In this document: one piece after another, positions 46,198 through 57,801 of the stretch
Layout of the letters: every line of letters starts with the position of its first letter
Position numbering within the stretch: the stretch's first letter is position 1
Assembly (NCBI GenBank): GCA_918026815.1
Contig: CAKJVC010000001.1
Span: 310,001-374,000 of the forward strand
Source: Chalara sp. BL73
Taxonomy: Eukaryota; Ascomycota; Leotiomycetes; Helotiales
Length of the DNA: 64,000 nucleotides
Direction of reading: 5' to 3'
Notes under the pieces: model-generated
Seen by the model: the letters and a program-made list of their open reading frames with translations, nothing else
Database searches by the model: none
What the model was told of the DNA's origin: nothing
Translations under genes and position numbers: made by a program

Positions 46198-47598
46198 AAG
46201 TCTATTAGGACGGTCATCTTCCTTTACTTTAACTTACCTTTACAGAAACTTATTCTGACGCTTAAATCAGTTGTGGTGATTTAAATATCCTAACAGTACC
46301 AAGTACTTCGTCTTTATCATGACTCTAGTGTATCTGCTCTTTAGACTTGATGAGTTTCAAGCATGGGAAGCGTAAGTGGCCGATGGTATCCGCCGCCGTG
46401 GAGAGGGAACTTCTGTATTCATATCGTAATGAATTTCAGGGAATGCTACTTTAATTGTATGCTTCTCGGCTCAGCAATTCCATCCATTTCATGACGTCTG
46501 AGCTTTGTTTTTGTCAGGCATTATATCCTGAACCAGGCCGTGCTGGGAGCGAGCAAGCGGGGCGAAAATTACAGCCGCGACCTAACAGGAGATGGCTACA
46601 GCACGAACATAGCCAAAGGACGCAGTTCTCGCACGCCATTCGAACTTTACAAACCGGATATGTTAATACATGGTTCGAGCGGGCATGATCAAATACTCCA
46701 AGCTTGAATTCTATTCGGTTGATCAGGCTAAAGGGCTCCAACCCAAGCGAGAGACCCCGAGGTACTTCCGCAGGGGGGCCGCCACAGATGGGGGAAAGGG
46801 TCTTTTTTGGGGGGCAGACCGACTACAACGGCGGGGGGTGTTTCCCTGATTGCCCGTTAGCAGGGGGGAAGGAATCGTTAACGAAAGGAACGCAAAATGC
46901 AAGTCACTGCCCGCGAGCCTTAAATTAAGCCCCCACCAAAGCGGCTCTCAATATGGTGATGTTCTTTGCATTGCTCGCTTGCTTCTTCATCCCCTCAGTA
47001 AAATACAAGTAGCCCAAATGAACCTGGTTGAAAAAGACTTTATTACTGGGGTTTACGTTAATTATAAAAATAAATAAAAAAACACGTAATATGCTTCAGG
47101 TCGTTCCATTACTGCTTTGAAGAAAATAATTGCGGTTAATTATAGTATTAAAACCTCATGCTTATATAGCTGAAGCGTCAGACGCTATTATAGCCTGCTT
47201 GCATCAGCGAGCTAAAACATATCCCACGTAATGGGTATATTGTTGCTGGATGAATCAGCTGGATTAGTGGATATCACGGAACATCGAAATGTAGGAAACC
47301 CATCTTGGATGCGACGCCGTTGGCTCGAACTTTTATGTTTTGTTGGCTGAATATTTTTTTTATATTCTGGTATTTGGACATCCGTCTAACGCCGCTGATG
47401 CATCAAGGTATACCAACCCTTATATCCAGGACCATGAGTGAAAGCCCCATCTCTCGTCGAGAAAATTACAACCATATAAGGCCCGCCCCACCCGCTCCAG
47501 ACTCCAATGTGTACAAAAGCTGTGAAGAGCTATTTATTTACAAAAAAATACGACATGCTATGAGGATCGAATCAACTCAAAAGCCCTGGCTCGCTGGA
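46198..47598. other. Intergenic with a G-run cluster
   Basis: 3' flanks of the NLR and X325 genes. An unusual G-rich patch at 46773-46868 is listed separately. Around 47040-47250 the sequence is AT-rich. No gene is supported. Confidence 0.5.
46773..46868 (+). other. Cluster of G-runs (possible G-quadruplex)
   Basis: Runs of G occur at 46773-46778 (6), 46790-46794 (5), 46798-46800 (3), 46809-46814 (6), 46833-46838 (6) and 46863-46868 (6). Four or more runs of at least three G within about 100 nt could form a quadruplex on the plus strand. The surroundings are not generally G-rich. Confidence 0.55.
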
Positions 47599-48578
47599 TC
47601 ATAGTAATGCCCAAATGAGTAATGCCGATAACGATACTAATGATGTGGAAGCCAGCGTTCTCGTGGCGGAGGATGAGGTCCCCTGGCCGTTGGCGATGGA
47701 GTATACGTTGTTGAAGGAGATATCGCTGCTATTGAAGCAATTTTTCTCATTGACTTCCGCAACGTCTTTCGGGTCCGCGAATGTGATATCCACGCACTAT
47801 TTGCTTGTTAGTGCCGATCTCTAAACCTCTCTTTTCCACCCTGAAGGATGGGGCATTGAGACATACCGAATACAACGCAGCCCCGTGAACGGCCGTCTCC
47901 ACCACCTGAATCGTTGCGTTATCCCCAATCTTTACATTCGCTCCCGCAGGCAACGGGACTTGTGGCAAGCAGAATGTGCCTGGATATGGGTTCTTCGATG
48001 GGCCGACAATTTGGAAGAGCGGAACCATGGGGAAGGACATGTTTGGTGGTCCACCTCCTGGCCCATCAGTGCCAAAGCCCAAGTTCATGTAGAAGAAGGC
48101 TGTTGCATGGCCTTGGAACCAACCGGGTTGGAGCGCGATGGCTCCACCCGTCACTGGCCATAGGGTACGGTTCGTGGTAGTTGGATGTCCGCCGCCTGTA
48201 AATTATTAGATATTAATCGGATACAAGGCATGTTTCCCAAATGTGAGGACAGGATGGCTGAGAAAATCGTGTCGAGCAAATTCCCTCATATCTTGGTAGG
48301 AAAATTGGGGGTGGTTGAAAGGCTCCGGATGGCACATGATCGCCGCTCGGCGGTTGCGGAACCACGAAATCTTTCCAGCCTCGAGCTCTTCTCGACCGTA
48401 GAACATGAAAATGCGAAGGGGAATACTCACAAGGATACATCCATTGCATGCCATATGGAAATGTGTCGTTTGTGATCAGATTATTTCCTCTCCAGCCCGG
48501 GTAGGTGAGCACTGTATGCGCATCGACCACCACTGCCATGCATATCGCAGCGATAAGCGCAAAGCTCCTCGAAAACAT
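47599..48578 (-). CDS. X325-family LPMO-like copper protein, GPI-type
   Basis: The X325 family (Bim1/Cbi1-like) has an LPMO fold and N-terminal-His copper site but acts in copper handling at the fungal surface rather than polysaccharide cleavage. The signal peptide ends VVVDA, so the mature protein begins with His21 (HTVLTYPGWRGNNL), as needed for the copper site. Other typical stretches are FPYGMQWMYPCGG, AIALQPGWFQGHATAFFYMN, PFPGTFC-like PYPGTFCLPQVPLPAG, NATIQVVETAVHGAALY, CVDITFADPKDVAEVNEKNC and a GPI-type hydrophobic end. Exons are 48431-48578, 47867-48195 and 47599-47796. Introns are 48196-48430 (235 nt, GTGAGT...TTTACAG) and 47797-47866 (70 nt, GTATGT...AAATAG). Spliced length is 224 residues, family-typical. 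Intron 1 is far longer than others in this window. Confidence 0.9.
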
Positions 48579-50264
48579 GTTGACGGCACTTTGTTCCTCG
48601 TCTTCTGCCTTTGTGATACTGCTGTAGCTGAATCAAGCTCGTCGAGGTCAAGGTTATAAGCAAGAAGAACAGCAAGATGACGACGAGATGGGTGCGGAAG
48701 TGGATTATTGAAGAGAAAGAAAAACGGCCGCCATCTTGGGACCTTTGGAGCTTTTGTTTGCCCAATTGGTGATGCGAAGACCATTTGGCCATTTGGCAGT
48801 CTGCATGCTGGGCGGCTGTAAGCACATTTGCATCCAACCACTCAGATCTCCCCAAGCACCTGCGGGGCGATTGCACGACGGCTATTCCAGGCCCGGTTCA
48901 GCTTGGTGGCCAGAGTGGAATTGGCAGAGCCGCCCAATCAACGGGGGGAAAGTGGTAGCGCCCAGAGAAGCTGGACGGGGGTTGAAGCCAGTGAGGAGCC
49001 GGACATTGGCGCTGGGGATTTTTTTGGGTGGAGGGGGCTACAGGGGCCACAGAGGATACAGGGGGTGAGGGGGAAGGAGACAGGCCCAGATCTGGTTTGT
49101 TCACGGTATACGGGTAGTATTTTGTACATTATCGTAGTACCAACCAACACCAACAGATATGTTTAAATGGAGTGCCGACACGCTATGACACTTTTTGATA
49201 GAGCCCTATGCCATGAACATGCATTTTCCAACCGCCGAGATAAAGCGATCCGATTAACATATGAGCGGGTGTCAGTCCCAAACAGGATCGATTCATTAAC
49301 CTAATAAATCGGTATGTGAAGCGACGTGGCTAAGACCTGGACCGAAAAGCTTACTTTGCCAACCTGGCCAGAGTACATTTGGGACTTCCAAGTTGAGTAT
49401 GCTGTTCTATACTTAAAATCTGACATGAGCGGCTTACGTTGATCTTGTGTTGATGGTGGATGTACCGGATGTACACCACCGTTTACTTATCTTTGGTTCG
49501 TGTGGATGAATGTCACCGCATATGAAAGGGTAGGGTAGTATCACCTCTGTATCGCAGTCCATACCTTGATGTTCAGGCTGCACATCATCAGAAGAACCCC
49601 GAAAAAAACTAAACAAAAATAGCCCTGCTATAGAGCTATGATGGTCCGGTAATGGAATATCCCCCATCAATAGATCAGATTCCGTACCTGAGGTAAGTAT
49701 AGACTCTAGCATAGCAGGTGCAGGTGCAGGTGCAGAATCTAGCTCCAGGCACATGGAACTACCTCAGATACACCTAGTAGTGCTCTCTGCCGACTGCAGA
49801 TCCAATGAGATAATATTACAAGCCGCTGAGATTTCACCACCCAAACCCATCCGATACCTCATGCCACCGCAAATCATACTATCACGTACTTGCAACATCC
49901 GAAGTATCGCTATCCACATCACATTGTCAATTTTTCAATGCGCCCGCACTTGCTCAGCGCTTCGAGAGAATTGGTGCGCAAGCTCAACCTCACTAGGGCT
50001 GTCCCGGGCGCCAAGCTCGGTACCGCCTCTCCGCCAAAACTAGCAGGCGGTGAATGCCGGATAAACAAAATTTCTATTTTTGTGACCACCACTACCACAT
50101 TTTCATAATGGACAATTGCTGCAAACCAAGAAGAAAAATAGCAATTCTGACATATCTTACCGGCTACCGCATTTGATTCGTGTTCCAGCGCCTCGGGTCA
50201 GTATCAATATATTTCATGCTTGATACCTTTGTCCCGGTTTTATTTCTGGAAAAGAAAAAGGGAG
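48579..50264. other. Divergent intergenic region with G-rich and CAGGTG tracts
   Basis: No supported gene. A G-rich imperfect repeat lies around 49010-49075, and a short CAGGTG array at 49715-49735. Open frames (49434-49754, 49753-50043) show no family likeness. Confidence 0.5.
49715..49735 (+). repeat. Short (CAGGTG) tandem array
   Basis: About three and a half copies of CAGGTG. A microsatellite-scale repeat with no assigned role. Confidence 0.6.
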
Positions 50265-51338
50265 ATGCCGCACACAAACCGCAAGAAGAAAGGCGCAAGT
50301 GCCGCAAAACCAGGCCCGAAGATTGTGCATAGCAAACGTCAGGAGATTGAGGACTCAGATGGATGGACACACGTTGTTAACGCTCGTCCTCGGTCTAATA
50401 CGCATCAACATGAAAAGGATGATGGCGTGCAAGCCCATGTAGGTGATTTTGAAAAGAGTGGTTTCTCCTATGTGACGAGGACGCTGGGGGAGACGGAACA
50501 CGATTTGTGGTATTTCACAAAGATGTGGCAGGATGACTCGGCGAGTATTAAACTTGGAACAGTTCTTCCCTCCGCCGACATCAAAAATATTGTCTGCCTG
50601 GGGTTGGGTAGTTTGCAAAATGCGAGGAGGGAGGGCAGGAGAGATACCTGGTATCAATTGTGTGCATTAAGGTCTATCCTAGAGTTATACGGTAGGATAA
50701 AGTGGTTCCTACTTTTATGGGAGTGTGCTAAGAGAGAGAGAAGGAAAAGACAAGAAGCTTGAGGTCATATTGCAAGATCCAGTGTTTAGCGATCTAGATA
50801 AACAATTTCTGACATCCTTGGGATACACCGTGGTGGACGACCCTGTGGCTTTTCAGCACGTCACAGGCGATAGTCTTGTATATGCGATACACTGCTACAA
50901 TGATGTCTTTAAGCAGGTTGTAAAGTTTGCGAAGCCAGCTATGATGATCCGCAACAAGCTTGATGACTTGGATTTGTATGGGTATTCTCCTGATTGAAGA
51001 ATATAATGACTGACTGAAATAGAAATCCAACATTGAAAGATGATGCCGCAGCGCTACAGGAGCTGATTCAGGAGTATGAGGGTCAGGATTTCCCGCAGTT
51101 ACAGAATTACCACTCATTCTCAGACACCAAGATCTATTGGCGGAAGGATTTGGCTAATACGCAAGCCGGGGATGAAATTCCAAGCCTGTCTACCTCCGAT
51201 AATGAGAGAATCTTAGAGATTAAACCTGAAGACGCGGCAGACACCAAGGCCACTGAAACTCAAGCAATGGGTGGGAGCACTATCCAGGCTGAAAGCAGAA
51301 AGCCGCAAGCCGAAGAAGTCACTCAGAAACAAGATTGA
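50265..51338 (+). CDS. SRR1-like domain protein
   Basis: SRR1-like proteins (plant SRR1, yeast Ber1) are poorly understood; they are linked to light/clock signalling in plants and to microtubule or ubiquitin-related phenotypes in yeast. Here a basic N-terminus MPHTNRKKKG leads to the domain. Its marks are DIKNIVCLGLGSLQNAR (nucleotide-binding-like Gly turn), QLCALRSILELYE, VILQDPVFSDLDKQFLTSLG, YTVVDDPVAFQHVTGDSLVY and AIHCYNDVFKQVVKFAKPAM. Three exons are predicted: 50265-50691, 50735-50981 and 51023-51338. The introns are only 43 and 41 nt (GTAGGA...CTAAGAG; GTATTC...AAATAG with CTGAC branch). Product 329 residues. The C-terminal 70 residues are acidic and low-complexity. ATG 50265 is used; the upstream in-frame TTG codon is ignored. 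All three frames join cleanly, so the model is firm although the cellular role is not known. Confidence 0.85.
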
Positions 51339-51452
51339 TCTAGGTTCACACAGAAATATTGCGATCACAACAGTGCGGCAGTATAGATATTTTGGACCAA
51401 GACGCATTGCTTCTGTCGTTGCACTTTGACCTGACCTCTATGTTCTGCGTCT

Positions 51453-52081
51453 TCAACTGATGCTATCAGCTTTTATCACACTTCCAAAGGCATCCGCCAG
51501 TTCTGCCAAAACGGTCTTAACAAGATTCTCTGCCTTCACGCCGGGAATATCTCGGTCGCCAATCGCATCCTCCACAAGAATCACATCGTATCCCTTCTCT
51601 GCGGCCTGTCTAGCAGTTGTGCTCACACAAACATGCGCCATGTACCCAGTGAACACGACCTTCTTCTTGTCCGTCCCCTTTAAGAATTCATCGAGATCAG
51701 TCCCAGTGAAGGAGCCTGGGTAGTTTTTCGTGATGACCTTTTCGCCAGAATTTGGAGTTAGCTCTGCGAATTCTTTGGCGAGGTCGGTACCTGGGGTAAA
51801 GACTGGTGCCCCGGGCGGGGTTTGGTGAACGATGTGCACGAGCGGAGCGTTTGCGGCGCGATACTTTTCGAGGAGGGATGCTATAGCTTTTCGTGTTGAG
51901 GCAACGTTCTCGGTCTTTAGCTGTCCATCCGCGTATCTTTATATATCATTAGCACACGCATCAAACTTGAGATTTGGCAAGGTAGGTACTCGTTTTGTGC
52001 ATCAATGATGACAAGGACACTGTCTTCAGTTGAGGCATTTGATGGCGAGACGCCGATTAGTTCTCTAAATGCTTTTGCCAT
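51453..52081 (-). CDS. Isochorismatase-family cysteine hydrolase
   Basis: A 191-residue cytosolic alpha/beta hydrolase of the isochorismatase-like superfamily (nicotinamidase, ureidoacrylate and N-carbamoylsarcosine hydrolases are relatives). The triad is complete: D27 ([11 protein letters not shown]), K101 (ITKNYPGSF) and C134 ([20 protein letters not shown]), with the usual cis-peptide neighbourhood before the Cys. Exons are 51990-52081 and 51453-51936. The 53-nt intron (GTACCT...ATAAAG, branch GCTAAT) splits the Glu codon in NEYADGQ. ATG 52081 opens [15 protein letters not shown]. The substrate cannot be deduced; fungal members of this subgroup are mostly uncharacterised. The gene is intact. 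Confidence 0.93.
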
Positions 52082-52955
52082 TGTTTTCGCCGATGACTAT
52101 TTTAACTTTGTAGACCAAGATAATACTACCGATATTGAAAGATTGTTTTGTAGATTCAGATTTCGGAGCATACCCCTCTCTCCCATTGCGACATCTCCAG
52201 GTGCATTACCACATCATAGCCCCACCACTTATTAAGCATCAATAAGTATTTTGCGGGGGGTGGAGAGTCTAAACGTTCCGCCATCTTCTTTTGATGCAGC
52301 GATCAAACACGCATCAAGCTTGACCTCCACAATCGACTTGAACTTGCCAGAACACGCACACTCATTGCCATCCCATCTCTTGTCGTCTGAATATATCTTC
52401 AAACTGCATCTACTCTCTAGATCTTGGCTCACCTCATGGCTCGGCAGATCATGGGGGTTGGTGGTCTGCCCATGGGGCGAAAAAGCCTGACCTGAGTGGC
52501 TGCTTCTATTGATCTGGCTGTGCCACCGCCCCTGTTTCAGTGTCTCTCAGCCAACCCACCCCGATGCATCTGCAGGCCAGCCGTCCAGCCTCCAGCCTCA
52601 ATCACACAACCTCGTATCCCAAGCCAGCAACTCAGGAATACACGAGCCCGACTTCGTATTGTAAACTCTAACCCCAATCCCGAAAAGATACCTTTTCACT
52701 GTCCTTTTTCAAATCTGAAGAAAGGGTTCTGGTTATTCAAATGGGCAAACAACAACTACTGGAGATAACGATTTGAGATCATCACCTGCGGGATCGAGGC
52801 ATTTACAGGGTTTGAATCCTTGATTGCTTATACGATAGAAACGAAACAGGATTTACAGGCTGGATGGACCATTCGAGCAAGCGACATTATTAGTCTTGTT
52901 TTGAATACGGAACTACCGTTGCCAATACTCTCCTTGCTTCAATTCTTCTTTCCAA
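52082..52955. other. Divergent intergenic region: hydrolase / GH17
   Basis: No supported gene. Frames at 52232-52768 on either strand resemble nothing known. It serves both flanking promoters. Confidence 0.5.
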
Positions 52956-55401
52956 ATGTCAAGACGATATTCTTTCGAGGATACAGAGGAGGCGTTCCAG
53001 CCAAGTCACCGACAACAACCTGCTCCTGCCCCTGAAACACAACTACTATCTTCCCCTCGCAGACCACAGCAACAACCATACACAACAAGAGATTCACCCA
53101 CTCGAGGTATGTTTGGGGTATATTGAACGTCGCATGTCTGCCCGTGTACCAACACTAGTGGTACATTGGACAATAACAATGTTTGACGAATTGACAACGA
53201 AACAAGGCTGACTCCGGACAATTGCAGAACACTCATACGATCCTCCGCAAACGGAATCAACTCCTCTCTACCACGAATACCCTCCGCAAACTTACTCTCC
53301 CCCACGAAGTCCTCCCAAAAGCCCCGCAGCGCATCCTGACAGTGCATTCAACCGCTTGCAGGCCCAGCGCAGGCACAGCCAACAACGAGACAACGTAAGG
53401 TCACCGCAGAGTAATGGTGAGACAGTAACTGCCAGTGCAGCACCAGTTCCTCCGATTCATCGAGACGCAGAAGGACGGATCTGGGGTCGAGAATTAGGAT
53501 ACACCAATTCAGCGTACTCCAACATCACTCCTGGGGCAGATAATTTTGGAGAAACAGCAGCAGGCGGCCTTTCTGGGGTTGCTATGAGCGTTGCAGATCA
53601 GCGTGCAAGAGAAAGCGGATTAGAAGCCATGAGGAATACACCTGGATATAATGCGGCAGATGAGATGCATATGCACAACTACCAAGACTCGCCTTACCGG
53701 CATCCACAAGATAATCGAAGTCCGTTCGAGGATCCGTATCAAAGGACAGCGCAGTATCCTTCACAGTCGTCGTTAACTCCCATAGGCGCGGCTGCATTCC
53801 CAGCTGGAATGAGCACCCCACATTCTCACTCCACAGTTTCGCGTTCGCCTCCAGCTTCAAGCTTCGTCAGTGAACCTTACGTTGACAACCCCTACCAGCA
53901 GCAGAATCATCGATATTCACGAAATCTTGATCCGAGTCTAGCTACTCAGATTGACCCGAACAGCATTGAGGATGATGGCGATGATGGACTGGATTATAGA
54001 GCACAGCATAGATCATCGATGCCAAGTTTGGGCCATCATTCTGATAGGGGACCATCAGCCGGAGGTGCTGTTGCGAGCGGGGGGCTATTGGGTACAGTAG
54101 GCGGCCTACTGGGACGAAGTCACAACGGAAGCCAGGCTGAAGGGTCGCAATATGATCCCGTTCGGAATACTGCTTATGCAGGGGCTAACGAACACGACTT
54201 GGGTTCTGGACCTGAGAAGAGCGAATGGCTATCCAAGCAATCAACTGGAAAGAAGAAGCTGAGATGGCTCGTCGGTATTATTCTTCTGCTAGTTATTGCG
54301 GGGGCGATTGCTGGAGGCATAGTTGGCGCTATGTTGAACAACAACAAGAAAGAGAAGTCGGATACCGATAAAGCATCTGCAGCAGCGGCAGCAGAATCTG
54401 CTGAAGCGGATACCGCACAAAATGGAGTGCTCACTAAGGATTCTGACGAGATTAAGCAGCTTATGAGCAATGATAAAATTCACAAAGTGTTTCCTGGAGT
54501 CGATTACACGCCTATGTATACGCAATATCCCGATTGTCTCCATTATCCTGCTTCGCAAAACAATGTCACCCGAGATTTGGCTGTCCTGTCGCAAATGACA
54601 AATATTGTACGGCTCTATGGTACGGATTGCAACCAGACAGAACTAGTCATCCAGGCCATTGACCACCTCGGGTTGACTGGTCAAATGAAGATTTGGATGG
54701 GAGTATGGATTGACAAAAATGAGACTACAAACACCCGTCAACTTGAGCAGATGTACGACATCTTTGAAAAATACAAGGCAGACCCCTTTCTAGGAGTTAT
54801 CATTGGCAACGAAGTCCTCTTTCGCAAAGATAAGACTGAGGCAGAAATGGCGCAGATTATTAAAGATGCTAGGGATGGCCTTTCTCAGAGACAGATAACC
54901 GGCCTCAAGATCGCTAGCTCCGATTTGGGAGACAACTGGCGTGTCTCGCCCGAATTTGCGGAAGAGGTGGACGTTGTAATGGCAAATATTCATCCGTTCT
55001 TCGCGGGTGTTACAGCTAGCGAAGCTACAGCGTGGACATACAAATTTTGGGTGGATAATGATAGACCTCTTAAAGCCGGGCTCGAGAACCATGTCATCTC
55101 AGAAGTTGGCTGGCCGTCGAAAGGCGGAACGTCCTGCGGCGGGGCTGCATCCTGCACTACAGGAAGCGTAGCGAGTGTGTCCGAAATGAATACATTCATG
55201 GAGGGATGGATCTGCGCTTCTTTAGCCAATAGCACCAACTATTTCTGGTTCGAGGCATTCGATGAGCCTTGGAAGTGGAAGTTCAATGAGCCAGGCAAGG
55301 AATGGGAGGATCAGTGGGGACTGATGGATGTTAATCGAAATCTGAAACCCGGTATTACGATTCCTGATTGTGGTGGAAAGACTGTGGCTGCGCTCTCATA
55401 A
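52956..55401 (+). CDS. btgC: Membrane-anchored GH17 endo-1,3-beta-glucanase (BtgC-like)
   Basis: BtgC-type enzymes are type II membrane proteins that remodel cell-wall beta-1,3-glucan. Residues 1 to about 390 are Pro/Ser/Gln-rich and cytosolic. A single anchor follows a KKK stop-transfer (about 398-420: WLVGIILLLVIAGAIAGGIV), then an Ala/Glu stalk and the GH17 domain outside. Catalytic residues are acid/base E579 (VIIGNEVLF) and nucleophile E676 (VISEVGWPSKG). Other GH17 marks are RLYGTDCNQTELV, MANIHPFF and YFWFEAFDEPWKWK. Exons are 52956-53106 and 53228-55401. The 121-nt intron (GTATGT...TTGCAG, branch GCTGAC) is phase 1 and joins RDSPTR to EHSYDPPQ. Product 774 residues, somewhat longer than typical BtgC because of the N-tail. 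The N-terminal exon is less certain than the rest, since disordered tails are poorly conserved. Confidence 0.9.
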
Positions 55402-56493
55402 TTTATGTTATAGACAGACGCAAAAGGATTGAAAGTCAAACATTGATTATGGCCATATAAAGGCCATATGATGGGAGGAGAAAGGTAATGATATTTTCAG
55501 GCGTTCTTTTGGCAGGCATGGAAAATGCAGGGCATTACTTTGAGCATGTAAAATTACGATTCCAACGAGCTGCTGGTGATATTCTCTATGCTTCAAACAG
55601 GGAGCTGAGAATAGGGAGTTAGATACAAATATGGAGGAATAATATATGTATATAGGCATGGCGCATGGCGAAAACATAATGCAGCTCGTAAACACCTATA
55701 ATAATGTCTCCCTAAATCTCTTTTGTAGCGATAAGTGTCGGTTCACAAAATACCCTGTTTAAAAAGTGCTTTGCCCTCTTCCACAATGTTTCCGATGTAT
55801 GGAATCTTCAATGGATAGAGATAATCGAGCCACAGCGCCTGCCACCTTTTTGGCTCGGGTCAAGTCCCTTTCAGCGTCCCATACGCAGTCACGCATATAA
55901 ACCCAGCCCCTCTTGAAACGAAAATAACTACATAGTCTGGAACAATACCGGTCATCTTCTGGATGTCAACATATATTGCCGGGGCCAAAGCACGGAACTA
56001 CCAGTTTAGGCATGAACATTAGATATTCAACGGCGGGCTATAGCCCAGGCACTATTATGGTTGAAGCACGCGCTTGTTCTGTGTGGCAAGGACGTGGTGT
56101 GATGCGAGGCCTCAAAGCGGTCTTTCGGAGAATCTTGCGGGAAAGGGTCAGGGGCAGCGGGATGTTGGTGGGCTCGGGAAGGGCATGAATCCCCGGGTCT
56201 AGCATCGCATCACCAGCAAGGAAGAACCCGTTCACGGCGCCTCCTTTCCCTTCCCATTTTCACGCTCCACCCCCGTCGCCGCTTGGCTCGCCATCAAGAT
56301 CCAGGCTTTGCCTGCGCTCCGGCTGATGCGGGGACGAGGGATCACGTCTCGAACCTGGGAACGATCGGACGGGGTAGAGAGATTTATACATGTTTCCGCG
56401 CTTCTGCTTCTAGGATACAGACCCTTGCATGCCGCCCTCCCTCCTTCCCGCCCCGCCCGGATTCGCGCTGCTTGCCTGCCCGTAATCCTGAGG
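55402..56493. other. Intergenic between convergent genes
   Basis: AT-rich up to about 55.9 kb, then GC-rich (56.0-56.5 kb). Overlapping frames at 55976-56648 on both strands reflect base composition and show no family features. Confidence 0.45.
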
Positions 56494-57801
56494 TTAGCGG
56501 CGTAGGCGGCGGTGGCCTGCCATGGTGCTTTCGGGCTTCCTGTCGGGGGCGATCTCGTGCTGTCCCTCGGGAACGACCTCCCCTCCAGCCTCGACCTGAG
56601 CATTCGCGGGTTTCGACGGGGCGACGGCTCGCTCGTCTGGGTCTCTAATCGCGGGGCGTGGGATGTTGTTTATGATAGGGTCTGGGCCGGAATCGTGGAA
56701 CCAGTAGAGGGTTGGGCGATTGCTTAAGGGGGAGCTGGGTGTGGATCGAAGATTTACTGTTTGAGTTGCTGAATGTGGGAGAGATAGGAAGAATGGGAGG
56801 TCGGACACGGCGCGGTTGTGTGGTGCTGGGCTGTTGGTTGCTCGATGTTCGCCGTTTTGAATGAGAGCGGCTCGGTCGAGATAAATTGGAGCTGCTTCTG
56901 TTGATGTATTTCGACGGTCACGAGGTTGCGTATCTTCTCGATGGGGACGGTCTTTGGATGAAGGAAATGGCGCATGTTGGAGGGGTTTAAAAGGGATTGG
57001 AGATGCGGGATAGCGTCCATAGCCTCGATATTCCTCACCGAGGCGAGCTTGATCGAAGTTTATGGCGTTTGTATGTTCCTGTAAGTATGGATTCTGCTGG
57101 AAATATACTTCATTATGTGACTGGCCCTTATTTCCTGTGGATTCAAAAATTAGGTCTCGTTGAGCATGATATCGGCTACGAACAGGTTCATTGAACCGGG
57201 AGCTCATTTGATGTTGCTCATAGCGACCCTCTTGGATGTATTGAGCAGGAGATTGAGAGCGACTCTCACGGCGGAACTTAGCACGCTGCTGGTATGGTTC
57301 TTGTCGATCGCGAAAAGGAGATCGTGAGCGGCCATGATGACGGGGTTCCGCTTGAAGCTGGAATGATTCTTGAAGGGATGAGAGGGTATGTCCACGATCT
57401 CCTCGGCGATAGGATTCAGCTCTCTCATAGTATTGTCCTTGGCGAAAGTGGTCGCGAAGTGGAGAGCGTTCTCTGTATTCAGATCCTTGGCCCTGGTCAT
57501 GGCGAAAGACGGGTCGAGAAGGATATCGCGATCGTCCACGAGTTGCATAAGCTGGGATATAGGTATCACCCTGGGCAACTCTGTCGGACTGTCGCGGCTC
57601 TCCTTGAGCATTCAATCGAGGTCCTGGCTGAGGTGAACGTTCCGGAGTATATCGTCTACCTCTACCTCTGCCTCTTCCTCTACCCTCTCTGCCTTGTCTG
57701 GCTCGTTCGATTCTAGCCTCCCGAATATGCTGAGCCAAGCTTGCTTCCTCAATAAGCCTCGTTCTTCCTGAGGCGTCCTGAGCTTTCTTGGATCGTGTCA
57801 T
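56494..57801 (-). CDS. Arg-rich, intrinsically disordered hypothetical protein
   Basis: A 435-codon uninterrupted frame with a good ATG at 57801 (MTRSKKAQDASGR). I recognise no domain. Composition is extreme: RGR repeats (GREGRGRGRGRGRRY), many R-S, E-R-S-P and Y-x-R-Q motifs, Gln- and Tyr-rich stretches (QYYERAESYRRGDRG, REPYQQR-like), then a Pro/Ser-rich C-terminal half with NRPTLYWFHDSG. This resembles RNA-associated RGG/SR-like disordered proteins, but that is only compositional. Other-strand frames in the same stretch are shadows of the biased codons. The C-terminal third is GC-rich and could be mis-framed or the gene could end earlier. No intron is required. Confidence 0.55.
   Translation of the reverse strand: MTRSKKAQDASGRTRLIEEASLAQHIREARIERARQGREGRGRGRGRGRRYTPERSPQPGPRLNAQGEPRQSDRVAQGDTYIPAYATRGRSRYPSRPVFRHDQGQGSEYRERSPLRDHFRQGQYYERAESYRRGDRGHTLSSLQESFQLQAEPRHHGRSRSPFRDRQEPYQQRAKFRRESRSQSPAQYIQEGRYEQHQMSSRFNEPVRSRYHAQRDLIFESTGNKGQSHNEVYFQQNPYLQEHTNAINFDQARLGEEYRGYGRYPASPIPFKPLQHAPFPSSKDRPHREDTQPRDRRNTSTEAAPIYLDRAALIQNGEHRATNSPAPHNRAVSDLPFFLSLPHSATQTVNLRSTPSSPLSNRPTLYWFHDSGPDPIINNIPRPAIRDPDERAVAPSKPANAQVEAGGEVVPEGQHEIAPDRKPESTMAGHRRLRR

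Noticed and set aside
46660..46690. GGTTCGAGC reminiscent of a tRNA T-loop
   Set aside because: No matching acceptor, D-arm or anticodon arm could be laid out around it.
56283..57716. Several plus-strand frames opposite the Arg-rich gene
   Set aside because: They are shadows of GC-rich, Arg-biased codons on the minus strand, where one long ATG-initiated frame covers the whole stretch.
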